Notes: generated from the sequence alone by a model not told the origin. DNA of 64,000 nt from Candidatus Flexicrinis proximus (GCA_016712885.1 JADJQF010000033.1:620001-684000), one strand, 5' to 3'. Shown: positions 26,287 through 35,235, counted from the first letter of the stretch. Made by a program: numbers and translations.

Positions 26287-26934
26287 CTAAGCGCGGGGGT
26301 GGAGCCGCCGATAAATCCACCAGGATGCGCCGATACTGCCGAATGCGGCCAGCAGGGCGACGGCCATGATGACCATGAAGCCGGTTTCGGGCGGCAGCAC
26401 CAGCGCGCCCAAGATGCCGGCCACCCCGCCAGCGGCAAACAGGACGCCGCCGAACTGATGCGTCAGACGCCACACTTCGGGGTCTTCCAGCGTCCAGGGC
26501 GTGCGGATGCCTACAAAGTAGTTCTGCGCGCTAATCTTCGGCAGCAGGACGCCAAGCGCGACAAACATGGCCGAGACGCCAGCCATCATCAGCCGCGGCA
26601 GGTCAATTGGCCAGCCAAGCGGGATGCCGAGGACCAGCGCGTGCATGAACGCGAAGAATACGACGATCAGCAGGATGATAGCAGTCAGGGTGCCGCTGAA
26701 TTGGCTGTAGTTGACACGTTTCGGGTCGATATAGGGCAGGACCCGCATCAGACCCCACAGGACTGCCGCAAACACGGGCATGATAAAGGCGCCGATGGCC
26801 TTGGGCATCGTGCTGTCAATCTCGCCGTAGGTGTTCCAGTGTGACGGGACTTGTTCCGGAAGAGCCGGAAAAGCGAGGATCGAGAAAATGAACATACCCG
26901 CAATAATCAGCGGGGCGATTAAGGACGTACGCAT
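26287..26934 (-). CDS. SdpI-like/DUF1648 membrane protein
   Basis: A 215-residue integral membrane protein with about six helices. The first helix is followed by FPALPEQVPSHWNTYGEID, the DUF1648 signature, and the C-terminal half has KISAQNYFVGIRTPWTLEDPE, the SdpI signature. In Bacillus, SdpI gives immunity to the SdpC killing toxin and signals to SdpR; most distant relatives are uncharacterised. No sdpC-like toxin is near, so an immunity role is only a possibility. It appears to be a single-gene transcript. Confidence 0.85.
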   Translation of the reverse strand: MRTSLIAPLIIAGMFIFSILAFPALPEQVPSHWNTYGEIDSTMPKAIGAFIMPVFAAVLWGLMRVLPYIDPKRVNYSQFSGTLTAIILLIVVFFAFMHALVLGIPLGWPIDLPRLMMAGVSAMFVALGVLLPKISAQNYFVGIRTPWTLEDPEVWRLTHQFGGVLFAAGGVAGILGALVLPPETGFMVIMAVALLAAFGSIGASWWIYRRLHPRA

Positions 26935-27031
26935 AGTTGAAGTCCTCCATCCCTCAACGCTAGTCCTGTTTTGGCCTGCCGTCCAGAATCACTGGCGGCG
27001 AACCCCCAGACTCTGGGGCGTCAGGCAAGGA

Positions 27032-27061
27032 TTGACGTCGCGCGCGCCTTCGATCTATACT
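27032..27061 (+). promoter_or_regulatory. Promoter of tRNA-Leu
   Basis: TTGACG (27032-27037) and TATACT (27056-27061) are separated by 18 nt. The expected start site falls one or two bases before the mature tRNA 5' end, so the precursor would have almost no 5' leader. Confidence 0.75.
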
Positions 27062-27069
27062 TGTCGGAC

Positions 27070-27150
27070 GCCGGAGTGGTGAAATGGCAGACACGAACGA
27101 CTCAAACTCGTTTGCTGAAAGGCGTGTGGGTTCGACTCCCACCTCCGGCA
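27070..27150 (+). tRNA. tRNA-Leu (anticodon CAA)
   Basis: The acceptor stem GCCGGAG pairs with CTCCGGC, followed by discriminator A. The anticodon stem aacga/tcgtt holds the loop CTCAAAC with anticodon CAA, reading UUG. The long variable arm (tgctgaaaggcgt) is as expected for a class II tRNA. The T arm is GTGGG-TTCGACT-CCCAC. The CCA end is not encoded. Confidence 0.95.
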
Positions 27151-27157
27151 CAGAAAT

Positions 27158-27181
27158 GACCCGCAGACCGCGGGTCGTTTT
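27158..27181 (+). terminator. Terminator of tRNA-Leu
   Basis: GACCCGC pairs with GCGGGTC around AGACC, followed by GTTTT, starting 8 nt after the tRNA. Confidence 0.8.
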
Positions 27182-27182
27182 G

Positions 27183-27951
27183 TTATTCGGTCTGGGTTAT
27201 CCCGTCGGCTGCCAGCGTATGATGGTAGTCTGTCCCTGGCGCGATGCCATACCAGTGCATCTCGACCGGCAGGCTTTCGCCGGACGCCAGCGGCTCGATA
27301 TCGACGGCATGGAATCCCAACAGCCGATCCCCTGCATATAAGGCCCCGACTACCCGTCCTTGAGTCACGGCCACGGTGTTTAGATTGATGATGACCGCAT
27401 ACAGGCTGTACTGCCGTCCTTCGACCGAAGTGCGCTGCTCGGTCACGGTCAGGGCAGTGAGACGTTCATCAGGGGCAAAGGCACCGCTGAGGCCCAGGAC
27501 CAGCGGCCCTTCGGCGCTGTGTTCGAAGATCAGCCGGTAAGGCGCGGCGCTGTCGGCCGCCAACAACCGCTGTTCAAGGACCAGCGTGCCGGACTCGACG
27601 ATTTCGCCCCGGTCGTAGAGTTCTGCATACAGCAGGATTGTGCCTTGCGGCTCTGCGCCGGTATTGCGTGCCAGCCCGAGGCATTGGTAGCCGTCGTTGA
27701 CGGTATCGCTGCACTGCGGAGGCAGCACTTCGACCGGGGCAGGGTCAGATCGCTGGGGTGGCCGTCACTGCCGACAGGTTCGGTCGGGGGGTGGCAGGGG
27801 GCGCGCCGGAGGACCCCTGAAGGGTGAGGGTCAGCGGGCGGGAGGTCTGAGTGGGGGCTGGTGACGGAATCGGGGCGGATTCCGTGCATGCAACAACAAG
27901 GACGCTGATGAAAGCCATCCATGCCGCCTGTCTCCAACCCCAGAAGCCCAT
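27183..27951 (-). CDS. Putative lipoprotein, frameshifted
   Basis: The N-terminus has a lipoprotein signal (FISVLVVACTES, lipobox VVAC) and a Pro/Ser/Thr linker (SPAPTQTSRP) that ends at a stop after TATPAI. The frame resumes one base off with PAPVEVLPPQCSDTVNDGYQ and runs on for about 180 residues to the stop at 27183. The mature part (CLGLARNTGAEPQGTILLYA, then YSLYAVIINLNT) looks like a beta-sandwich of the FxLYD type for secreted proteins. The indel lies near 27740-27750 at ccctgcccc. The function is unknown. Its end is only 2 nt from the tRNA terminator. Confidence 0.65.
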
Positions 27952-28077
27952 GCGGATTATCCCTCAATTTCCCAAAAACCTGGGCATTATCCCACATTAT
28001 AGCGTGACTTGGGCTCAACGCACGGGCAAATTTCTCGGTATACTGACGGGAAATTAGTCATGGTCGGACGGTGTAAC

Positions 28078-28551
28078 ATGGCGGAACCCCTGGAAATCGA
28101 AGTTGGTCGTCGGCTAAAAACGCTGAATGCGACAGTTGCCACGGCCGAAAGCTGTACGGGCGGCCTGATCGCCCATCTCCTAACCGAAGTAGCCGGCAGT
28201 TCCGCGTACCTAATGGGCGGCGTGGTGGCTTACAGCAACGCGGTCAAGGAGAGACTTCTCAGCGTAACGCCGGCGACGCTGACAGAGTACGGCGCGGTAA
28301 GCGAGCAGACCGCGCGGCAGATGGCGATCGGCGCGCGCGCGTTGTTTGGCGTCGATTATGCGGTCTCGGTGACTGGAATCGCCGGTCCGGGGGGCGATAC
28401 GCCTAGTAAGCCGGTCGGCCTGACGTATGTTGGCGTAGCCTGGAGCGGCGGCGCCGAAGTCGAGCGCCACGTCTGGGGCGGCACCCGGACCGAAAACAAA
28501 CTCGCCAGCGCCCATGCCGCACTCCGCCTGCTGCTCAGGGTGTTGGGATGA
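28078..28551 (+). CDS. Nicotinamide-nucleotide amidohydrolase (PncC/CinA C-terminal domain)
   Basis: A 157-residue stand-alone CinA C-terminal domain, the size of E. coli YgaD/PncC, which deamidates NMN to NaMN in NAD recycling. Family marks are VATAESCTGGLIAHLLTEV (about 22-40, including the catalytic Ser/Lys region), VVAYSNAVKERLL and SVTGIAGPGGDTPSKPVGL. The usual N-terminal MoCF-like CinA domain is absent. Of two starts I favour ATG 28078, because a TATACT box at 28039 would leave almost no leader for ATG 28060. The stop overlaps the next start by 4 nt (ATGA). Confidence 0.9.
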   Translation: MAEPLEIEVGRRLKTLNATVATAESCTGGLIAHLLTEVAGSSAYLMGGVVAYSNAVKERLLSVTPATLTEYGAVSEQTARQMAIGARALFGVDYAVSVTGIAGPGGDTPSKPVGLTYVGVAWSGGAEVERHVWGGTRTENKLASAHAALRLLLRVLG

Positions 28552-29318
28552 CCCGAGTTTGGATTCTGCTGCTGTTGCTGCTGGCGGCCTGTACCGCGGA
28601 TCCCTCGGCAGAGCAAACCGCCGCAGCGATCAACAGTACGCTGGGGACACAGGTCGCCATCCGGCGCGTCACCTCGACACATGACGCAGACCGCCGGTTT
28701 GTGACGCAGAGCGCGCTGGAGACGGCAGCGGCTCTTGCCCAGCGCCGCCAGGGTCAGATCATCAGCACGCTGGCGGAACTAGAGTTCCCGACGCCGGATG
28801 TCCGGCTGATCACGCCCGCCGCGCTGCCGACCAATCCGGCCTTTGCGCTGATCACGCCGACGCCGGATGTCTTTGAGACGGCTTCGGGCGGCATCACCCG
28901 CGCCGCGCCGACAAGCGACCCGCTGGAGACCCCGGCGACGACTACGCCAACGCCAGGGCCGGCCACCCAGACGCCCGACCCGAGCCTGCCGCGTGTCGAA
29001 AATGTCGTCACATCCACGGGTGTCGGCTCCGACGACTGCGCGAATGGCGTCACCGGCGCATTCTCGGCGCAGTCCAGCGAGATATACATAGTGGCGACGG
29101 CGTTCAACGTGCCGCGCGGCGCGACGATCGCCTCGCGCTGGCTGCGTGATTCGGAAGAATTGGCGCGTTTCGAGTTTGCACCGGATTTCGAGATCAATGG
29201 CGCGTGTATCTGGTTCTTCGCAGATCAGACGGATTTTACGTTCACAGCCGGCAGTTACCGGGTGGAGATCGAGATCAGCGGGGTGGTAGCAGGCGCGGCG
29301 GAGTTCAGCGTGCAGTAG
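28548..29318 (+). CDS. Lipoprotein with Thr/Pro linker, unknown function
   Basis: A 256-residue protein with a clear lipoprotein signal (MTRVWILLLLLLAACTADPS, lipobox LAAC). Residues about 85-145 form a Thr/Pro-rich linker. The last 105 residues (TAFNVPRGATIASRWLRDSE, IWFFADQTDFTFTAGSYRVE) have the alternating pattern of a beta-sandwich, with two cysteines that could form a disulfide. It is translationally coupled to the PncC gene. No known domain is recognised. Confidence 0.8.
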   Translation: MTRVWILLLLLLAACTADPSAEQTAAAINSTLGTQVAIRRVTSTHDADRRFVTQSALETAAALAQRRQGQIISTLAELEFPTPDVRLITPAALPTNPAFALITPTPDVFETASGGITRAAPTSDPLETPATTTPTPGPATQTPDPSLPRVENVVTSTGVGSDDCANGVTGAFSAQSSEIYIVATAFNVPRGATIASRWLRDSEELARFEFAPDFEINGACIWFFADQTDFTFTAGSYRVEIEISGVVAGAAEFSVQ

Positions 29319-29339
29319 CGGTGGCGCCGAGCGGTGCGC

Positions 29340-30404
29340 TCAGTCTATCACCAGTGGCAGCCGGAAGCCGAAGACGCTGCCCTCGCCCAATGTGCTGGTC
29401 AGAAAGACCTTGCCTTCGTGTTCTTCAATGATGCTGGTCACGAGGCTTAACCCGAGACCGAAGCCGCCCGACGGTGACTTGCCTTTGCGGCCGCCGGTGC
29501 CATAGAACGGGACGAAAACATTGGCGAGCTGGTCAGGCGGGATACCCACGCCGGTATCCTGTACGCTGTACTCGGCCATTCCGCTGCTGAAGCTCAGGTG
29601 CAGCGTGACCCGGCCTTCGGGCATCGTGAACTTGAGCGCGTTGTTTACCAGGTTTTCCATCGCGCGTTGGAGCAGGAACGCGTCGCCCATCACATATGCA
29701 TCGCGGCGGTCTTCCAGATTGGCCTCGATGGTGATGTTCTTCTGTTCGGCAGCGTCCTGGGTGTCCTCAAAGACCGACTGCGCCAGAGTCAGCACCGGCA
29801 CGCGCTCATAGAGTTCGCGCGGGGAATGGCGGATGCGCTCCAGCCGCAGCAGGCTTTCGAGCAGCTTGTCCATCGAGGTGGTCGCGTGGATGATGCCGTC
29901 GATGAAACGCACCAGCATCGGATCGTCGGGAACATCCATCTGCAGGAGATGGGCATAGCCGATGATCTGGGCAAGCGGCGCGCGCAGATCGTGAGTCACC
30001 AGCCGCAGCATACGGTCGCGGTAGGCTTCGACTTCACGTTCGGCCAAGTCCAGTTCGCGGTCGCGGAGCAGGCCAGACAGCAGCCGCGCCACGACATCGA
30101 AGGCCGGATTTTCCAGAGTCTCGTCGTCGATGCCTTCGGGAAAGAGCACGCGCAGCTCGCCAAGCGGCCGGCCGCGGTGTTTAAGGGACAGGGTCCGCGA
30201 CTGGGCATTCGGATCGTTGAGGCCGGATGTCCAACTTTCAGAATCCTCTGCCCGCACGGAGGCGCTCACCAGCCCCATGCCATGCTGAACAACTCCGAGG
30301 ATCCCCTCAATCGCCCGTTCGGTTACTGGCTCAGAAGCTAAACGCGCGGCTTCTGCCAGAAATTCCGTGTCCCTTTTCGCCAGCGCCATTCCCTGCCAAC
30401 CCAT
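29340..30404 (-). CDS. Sensor histidine kinase, cytosolic
   Basis: A 354-residue kinase without membrane helices. The N-terminal part (about 5-115) looks like a GAF-type sensor domain. A short coiled helix (RELDLAEREVEAYRDRMLRL) leads into HisKA with the phosphorylated His in LRLVTHDLRAPLAQIIGYAH. HATPase_c follows with the N box NLVNNALKF, G1 DTGVGIP and G2 GGFGLGLSLV. No response regulator gene is adjacent, so it is an orphan kinase. The signal may be cytosolic or come via a partner protein. Confidence 0.92.
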   Translation of the reverse strand: MGWQGMALAKRDTEFLAEAARLASEPVTERAIEGILGVVQHGMGLVSASVRAEDSESWTSGLNDPNAQSRTLSLKHRGRPLGELRVLFPEGIDDETLENPAFDVVARLLSGLLRDRELDLAEREVEAYRDRMLRLVTHDLRAPLAQIIGYAHLLQMDVPDDPMLVRFIDGIIHATTSMDKLLESLLRLERIRHSPRELYERVPVLTLAQSVFEDTQDAAEQKNITIEANLEDRRDAYVMGDAFLLQRAMENLVNNALKFTMPEGRVTLHLSFSSGMAEYSVQDTGVGIPPDQLANVFVPFYGTGGRKGKSPSGGFGLGLSLVTSIIEEHEGKVFLTSTLGEGSVFGFRLPLVID

Positions 30405-30441
30405 TTACTGCAAGGCCTGAGTGCACCATTCTAGCGGATAA

Positions 30442-32724
30442 TCAGGCGCTCGCATCGTCGAAACCGTCGGTCAATTCACTCGTCGTTTCAGGAGCCTGCC
30501 CCTCAGGGTCATCTGCAGGACTCCCATAATCTCCCATCTGAACCGCCACCTGAGCGACGGTATGGTGGGTGCGGAACAGGCTGTAATAGCCAGGACGCCC
30601 GTTCAGCGCGTTGAGCACGTTTTCGCGCTCCATGATCGAGAACCACAGATCGTGGTCCCAGGTCGGAGCGGCTTCGCGCGCAACCGCCACAGAGATTAAC
30701 ACGTCACGCCGATAGAGTGCCAACAGCAGGCGGATAAACGCATCGCGCTCCGCCAGCACCAGCGTCACCAGCTCCGAGTCAACGATCAGGGAGATGCCTT
30801 TGGTGTTATACAGGCTCTGCGGGTTCGGGTATTCGGATACGACGACCGCGTTGTGGAAAATCAGGTATTCGACCGCGCTCTGGAAGGTCATACCGAAGTC
30901 GTAAGGGCGCAGACGCTGATGCAGGCTGCCCAGCGGACACCATTCGAAACGCCGGTAGCTGGTGAACTGCTCGACACTGACGATGATGCGACGGACCATG
31001 GCGGCGGTGGCCGCGTGTTCCTCGGCCAGTTCGTTCAGCGTCAGCTCCAGCGGGATGGGGCGCATCTTGGCCGCCATTTCGGCTGCAAGCTGAGGATCGG
31101 CATTATCGTAGCGCGGCGCGAGGACGCCGGCATCGGCAGAAGCCAGACGCCCCATCGGGGCCGGGGGCGGCGTGCCGGTGGGCATCCGGATGACCGGCAC
31201 CAGGTCTTCAGGATTGAGGTGGTGCGGAGTCAGCTCGCGAACCAGCAGACCTTCACGCACGAGGAAGTCGATCCAGTGCGAGCGCCACTGGTCGTCGCGG
31301 TTCAGCCCCGGACGCTCCAGCTCGCGATCCATCGCCAGCCCCTTGAGCAGGAAGCCGTAGTTGACGTAATTCCAGTTGCGGGTTTGCAGCGTATTGGCGA
31401 CGCGCATCCCGATCCGGTCGCGGATCAGCCGGGTCTTGTCGACAATCGGGTGGCTGTCATTGAGGGCCAGCGACCCGCTGGTATCGACCTGACGCAGAAT
31501 CCCCAGGGCGGTCGCCTGTACGACCAGGTCGTCTCCGCGCTGGGCGGTCATGACCGCGTTGGTCGCCAACAGTTGTTCGACCAGACGCCGGTCGTTGACG
31601 GTGCGGCCTGCCGTGCCTGCCGTCAGGCGGTCGAACTGGACGATCAGACTCGACCACTGCGAGGGCGTAAAGCTCTCGCCGGGTTCGTCCTGCGAGGTGG
31701 CCGGGTTGCTGATGCTGGACGCGCGGCTGCCGTAGGTCTCGAGGCTGGTGAATTCTTCGATATATTCGACCTGCAAGGTCGGGTTGCCGCTGAGCTGGCG
31801 GCTGAGCGCGCCGTGCACGCCCCAGATGATGACCGACTTGCCGCGGCCGGCCAGCGTATTGACGACCTCGTTAAAGTCGCGGTCGCCGGTGGCCATGATA
31901 TAGACCTCGGCCGACTCCGAACTGGACGAGTGGGTCAGCACGTCGTTGGCGATTTTGACGTCTGCGCTGTTCTTGCCGGGCAGATGATAAACCGGGTCGA
32001 TGTTCGCGTAGGCGAGACGGCTTTGCGCCTCGGACGTCACATCGTTTCCAGCCGAGTCGACCAGCGGTGGGAGCGCTCCCCGATTTCCCCAAGGCGCATA
32101 CGCGGCCATGCGGATGACATGTCCGTGTGCCTGGGCCTGCCGCACGAATGCCGAGATCAGCCTGTCAAGGTTGACCATGAATGACTGCTGCGACAGACTG
32201 ATGGCGATGTTTTCGAAGTCGATATACAGCGCGACGTTGCGGCTCTCGATGCCCAGCAGCTCGCGCAGATCCTGAAAGATCGCGCCGAGTTCGTTCAAGT
32301 GATCGTCGGACAGGGTATTGTCCAGGCTCCACAGCCGGACGCGCGAACTGCGGGTCATGCGGACGCGGTTGGCGAGTTCGATCAGCTCGCTGCCAACGGT
32401 CACCAGGATCAGCTCGGCGACCGGTTCGGTGTCATGGGTGAAGTACTGCATCTGGAGCGAGTCGACCAGCGGATCGGTGGCCGGCACATCGAACAGCTCG
32501 AAGCGCGCGCCGCGGAAAATCTGTTCCAGGAGCTGGTCGCCGTCATCGCGGTGCTGCTCCCAATCGGCAGCGGCAATTGCCCGCAGCTGCTCGGAGGAGA
32601 CGCCCGCCGCCAAAGCAGCGCGTCCGCGAAGCGCGACGGCCATTTCTTGCAGGTCGACCGGGAAGCTGCGTTCTCGGAACTGCCGCAGCAAGCGGTCTAA
32701 ATCGACAATCAGGTATGCAGCCAT
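30442..32724 (-). CDS. Tandem NYN-domain protein (PIN-like nuclease fold)
   Basis: A 760-residue cytosolic protein. The second NYN domain (about 175-335) carries the expected acidic set: VALYIDFENIAISL, then NSADVKIANDVLTHS and YIMATGDRDFNEVVNTL, as in the LabA/NYN nucleases. The first 160 residues (MAAYLIVDLDRLLRQF, DSLQMQYF, LILVTVGSELIELANRV) seem to be a degenerate copy in which GDRDF is lost. The C-terminal 400 residues are helical and include winged-helix-like parts; no family is recognised. I chose ATG 32724, since the 17-codon upstream extension is unlike the family. A promoter lies about 90 nt upstream. It probably processes RNA. Confidence 0.8.
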   Translation of the reverse strand: MAAYLIVDLDRLLRQFRERSFPVDLQEMAVALRGRAALAAGVSSEQLRAIAAADWEQHRDDGDQLLEQIFRGARFELFDVPATDPLVDSLQMQYFTHDTEPVAELILVTVGSELIELANRVRMTRSSRVRLWSLDNTLSDDHLNELGAIFQDLRELLGIESRNVALYIDFENIAISLSQQSFMVNLDRLISAFVRQAQAHGHVIRMAAYAPWGNRGALPPLVDSAGNDVTSEAQSRLAYANIDPVYHLPGKNSADVKIANDVLTHSSSSESAEVYIMATGDRDFNEVVNTLAGRGKSVIIWGVHGALSRQLSGNPTLQVEYIEEFTSLETYGSRASSISNPATSQDEPGESFTPSQWSSLIVQFDRLTAGTAGRTVNDRRLVEQLLATNAVMTAQRGDDLVVQATALGILRQVDTSGSLALNDSHPIVDKTRLIRDRIGMRVANTLQTRNWNYVNYGFLLKGLAMDRELERPGLNRDDQWRSHWIDFLVREGLLVRELTPHHLNPEDLVPVIRMPTGTPPPAPMGRLASADAGVLAPRYDNADPQLAAEMAAKMRPIPLELTLNELAEEHAATAAMVRRIIVSVEQFTSYRRFEWCPLGSLHQRLRPYDFGMTFQSAVEYLIFHNAVVVSEYPNPQSLYNTKGISLIVDSELVTLVLAERDAFIRLLLALYRRDVLISVAVAREAAPTWDHDLWFSIMERENVLNALNGRPGYYSLFRTHHTVAQVAVQMGDYGSPADDPEGQAPETTSELTDGFDDASA

Positions 32725-32811
32725 AAATCTAATCCTAAAAACGCGCCATTCCGTGCAATGACGCACGGATGTCACAAAACGCTTGATCGAGTTATGCGTA
32801 TGGACTCGTGG

Positions 32812-32840
32812 TCTATACTAAAAGGTAGTCAGTTGTGCAA
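32812..32840 (-). promoter_or_regulatory. Promoter for the NYN gene
   Basis: TTGCAC (32840-32835) and TATAGA (32817-32812) are 17 nt apart on the minus strand, about 88 nt before the start codon. Confidence 0.6.
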
Positions 32841-32968
32841 GATTTCTCAATTGTCAAAAATCACGAAAACCATACGGCACTTTACCATGTAACAATCCAA
32901 CATTATAGCAGGTTTCAACAAATGCGGCGCAACAGGATGGTCTTAATGCAATCGAATTCTGAGTGAAA

Positions 32969-32997
32969 TTGTCCTGCGAGTTACATTCCGTTATACT
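32969..32997 (+). promoter_or_regulatory. Promoter for the effector-like gene
   Basis: TTGTCC (32969-32974) and TATACT (32992-32997) are 17 nt apart, giving a leader of about 140 nt. The 368-nt gap at 32776-33143 is AT-richer than its surroundings and holds only these divergent promoters as far as I can see. Confidence 0.6.
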
Positions 32998-33143
32998 GTC
33001 GGTGTCAGAGATTCACAGTTTTCATTTGCTCCAGCTTTGGAATAGTACCGACCGGGCATGGTTATTCTGGCCCGGACGGTTCATGATCTCAGGAAATTTA
33101 GTGTGACACCGGCAGATTTAGCAGCGTAAGGGATCCCGGCGTT

Positions 33144-34688
33144 ATGTCAGGTCATTCACAGTCCCACGACAACCACGCACAAAAGACGCCCGATGTCCAT
33201 CGCGCCCCGCAGACGGCCCCTGCAGCCGGAGCGGTCGACTTTCAGCCGGCTTTGTCAGTGGCCGGGGGGTTATCCGATCCCGACTCCATAATCCAGCTTC
33301 AGCGGATTGCAGGCAACCGGGCGGTCAATTCGCTGATAAATGGAAAAGGCGCGCACCGGCAGGCACACGGCAGCATCCAGCGCCTGATGAGCGCGTCGGC
33401 ATTCAAGGCGGCCACCAGCGTCTCAGGCAAGCGCCGTTCTTCGGCCAAGATCGACACAATCGACTCGGCGCTCAAGAAGATCGAACAAATCGGCATGGAC
33501 CTCGGCCTGCTGTCCGAGCTGCAGGATGTCATCGACCATTGGCTGAGTACGCACGTCGATGACTCGTCCAAGACGATTGTCGGCCGACGCCCCGGTGTTT
33601 TGCAGCTGCGCAACGAGGTTACCGAAGAGATCAAGAAGGTCACCGCCGAGTTTTCGAAACAGTCGGAGACCACGGGTGACGGCGCGCCTCAAGGGCGCAG
33701 CCGTCGCAACGCCATGTCGTTCCAGATCGTTGGGGCGGGCAAGAAATACAAGAAGGACTTCAGTGACTTCGACAGCAAGCAGTTCCGCGTCTCAGGGCGC
33801 GCGCCGCTGCGTACGATTGAAGAAGTCAAGCGCACCGAAACCGACGATGGCAAGATCGTCTATTATGCGACCGGCCTTGTAACCGGGTTCAACGGCAAGG
33901 TGCCGGTCATTGTCCCTTACCCGGAGCCGATATCACTGGGCGACTGGTACCCGCAGGTCACGCATATCAACGGGATGGCAGTCGCGCCCAAGTCCGGCAT
34001 ACAGAGCGCGATGGCGCTGCAGGAATCGGTCAATTCGGCCATGGGTGGCGAGGGGGCCACGGATGTGGCGATGGGGCAGGATGCGGTCGACGTGCTGTAT
34101 ACCTACAGCGCCCAGCGCGGCGGCCTGTTTCCGGGTGTCTGGGACTGCATCAAGGGCAAGGTCGGCGTGGTCGACGAGGCCACCGAGAAACAAATCGAGA
34201 TCATCATGGACGCGGTGCACCGCAAGAAGCGGGTTACGGTATCGGCCCACAGCCGCGGCACGATCAAGACCGATAACGCCGTAAAAGAAGCGCACAAGAA
34301 GCTGTCCGACGAACGCGTGCCGCTGGTCCGCTCGACCATGTGGGATCAGGTCGTCGCGTACTGGCAGAAGAATGATCCCGGCATCGGCCTTGAGCCTGAA
34401 CTGCTGGCGGAAATGTCGCTGCGCGGCATCGCCGAGGATCAGATCAAGACAGAGATGAACCAGTATATCCAGGTGATTTACGCCGGCAACGCCGTACAGT
34501 ACCCCTCGTCGATTGTGCCGCCGACACTGTACGCGGGCGGCCTAGACATGGTCAGTTTCTTCGTCGGCAGTTACACCAAGCTGCTGGGCAATGCCAAAAG
34601 CCCGGGCTTCTTCAAGGGACATGGCTTCGTCGGCAATTACGTCCCGACGGTCGGCAAAGAGATCGCGAAAGACCTGAAAGGACGATAG
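33144..34688 (+). CDS. eCIS-associated-type putative effector with hydrolase-like domain
   Basis: A 514-residue protein with no signal peptide. After a Gln/His/Pro-rich start, residues about 49-65 read IIQLQRIAGNRAVNSLI. This is the LQR-x-x-GNRAV signature found at the front of many proteins linked to extracellular contractile injection systems, often ahead of DUF4157. The DUF4157 HExxH metal site is absent here. The C-terminal half has KKRVTVSAHSRGTIKTDN (Ser at about 370), which resembles the nucleophile elbow of alpha/beta hydrolases. It could therefore be a lipase-like cargo toxin; this is inference. The next gene starts 3 nt downstream. A Walker or phage structural gene is not seen nearby. 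Confidence 0.65.
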   Translation: MSGHSQSHDNHAQKTPDVHRAPQTAPAAGAVDFQPALSVAGGLSDPDSIIQLQRIAGNRAVNSLINGKGAHRQAHGSIQRLMSASAFKAATSVSGKRRSSAKIDTIDSALKKIEQIGMDLGLLSELQDVIDHWLSTHVDDSSKTIVGRRPGVLQLRNEVTEEIKKVTAEFSKQSETTGDGAPQGRSRRNAMSFQIVGAGKKYKKDFSDFDSKQFRVSGRAPLRTIEEVKRTETDDGKIVYYATGLVTGFNGKVPVIVPYPEPISLGDWYPQVTHINGMAVAPKSGIQSAMALQESVNSAMGGEGATDVAMGQDAVDVLYTYSAQRGGLFPGVWDCIKGKVGVVDEATEKQIEIIMDAVHRKKRVTVSAHSRGTIKTDNAVKEAHKKLSDERVPLVRSTMWDQVVAYWQKNDPGIGLEPELLAEMSLRGIAEDQIKTEMNQYIQVIYAGNAVQYPSSIVPPTLYAGGLDMVSFFVGSYTKLLGNAKSPGFFKGHGFVGNYVPTVGKEIAKDLKGR

Positions 34689-34691
34689 AAC

Positions 34692-35177
34692 GTGGCTTTA
34701 CGGGAAGACCTCACAGCAGGTCTGGAACGGCTGTCAAACACGGTGAAGTTCAGCGTGCCGGCATTGGATGCGTCCGGCAGGGCACGGCTTGAAATCCCGA
34801 TTCCGGCAGGGCTGGCCATACTGCGCGACGGGCGGCTAACGATTGATATTCGCATTGCGTCAGGCGGCGAGTCGTTCACGCTGTCGACCGCCGTGGCGAC
34901 GACGCTCGGCGTGGTCCGCGCGCCGTTCCTGGACGCACTGCTGCGCCGCCAGCAGCACGGCGACTCGTCTGCCGGATTGAGCTACGCGCTGGAAGCGGCC
35001 AATCAATACGATGCGCTGCTGGCCGTGTACCATTGGATAATCCCGAGCATCACGCCGGAACAGTTCAACGCGCTGTATCAGCGTTTCCTGATGGCGGCGC
35101 TGCGCGTGATCGCCGATATCGACGGTATGATCGATAAGACCCCCAACGTCGAGCGAGTCCATCCGAAACGCAAGTGA
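34692..35177 (+). CDS. Small partner protein of the effector-like gene
   Basis: A 161-residue acidic-to-neutral protein starting with GTG, 3 nt after the stop of the effector-like gene. It has no signal peptide, membrane segment or recognised domain. The first half (RARLEIPIPAGLAIL, GRLTIDIRIASG) is likely beta-rich; the second half (GLSYALEAANQYDALLAVYH) is helical. A tightly coupled small gene after a toxin-like gene could be an immunity protein, chaperone or loading adaptor. The sequence alone does not decide. Confidence 0.7.
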   Translation: MALREDLTAGLERLSNTVKFSVPALDASGRARLEIPIPAGLAILRDGRLTIDIRIASGGESFTLSTAVATTLGVVRAPFLDALLRRQQHGDSSAGLSYALEAANQYDALLAVYHWIIPSITPEQFNALYQRFLMAALRVIADIDGMIDKTPNVERVHPKRK

Positions 35178-35235
35178 TGCTGGCCCGCAGCGGACTGTAT
35201 TGTCTGTCATGGTCTGCTTGAGCAGATGAAGCACC

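Noticed and set aside
32776..33143. A possible small RNA gene in the AT-rich gap before the effector-like gene
   Set aside because: Divergent promoters explain the composition; no stable hairpin with a T-tract is seen.
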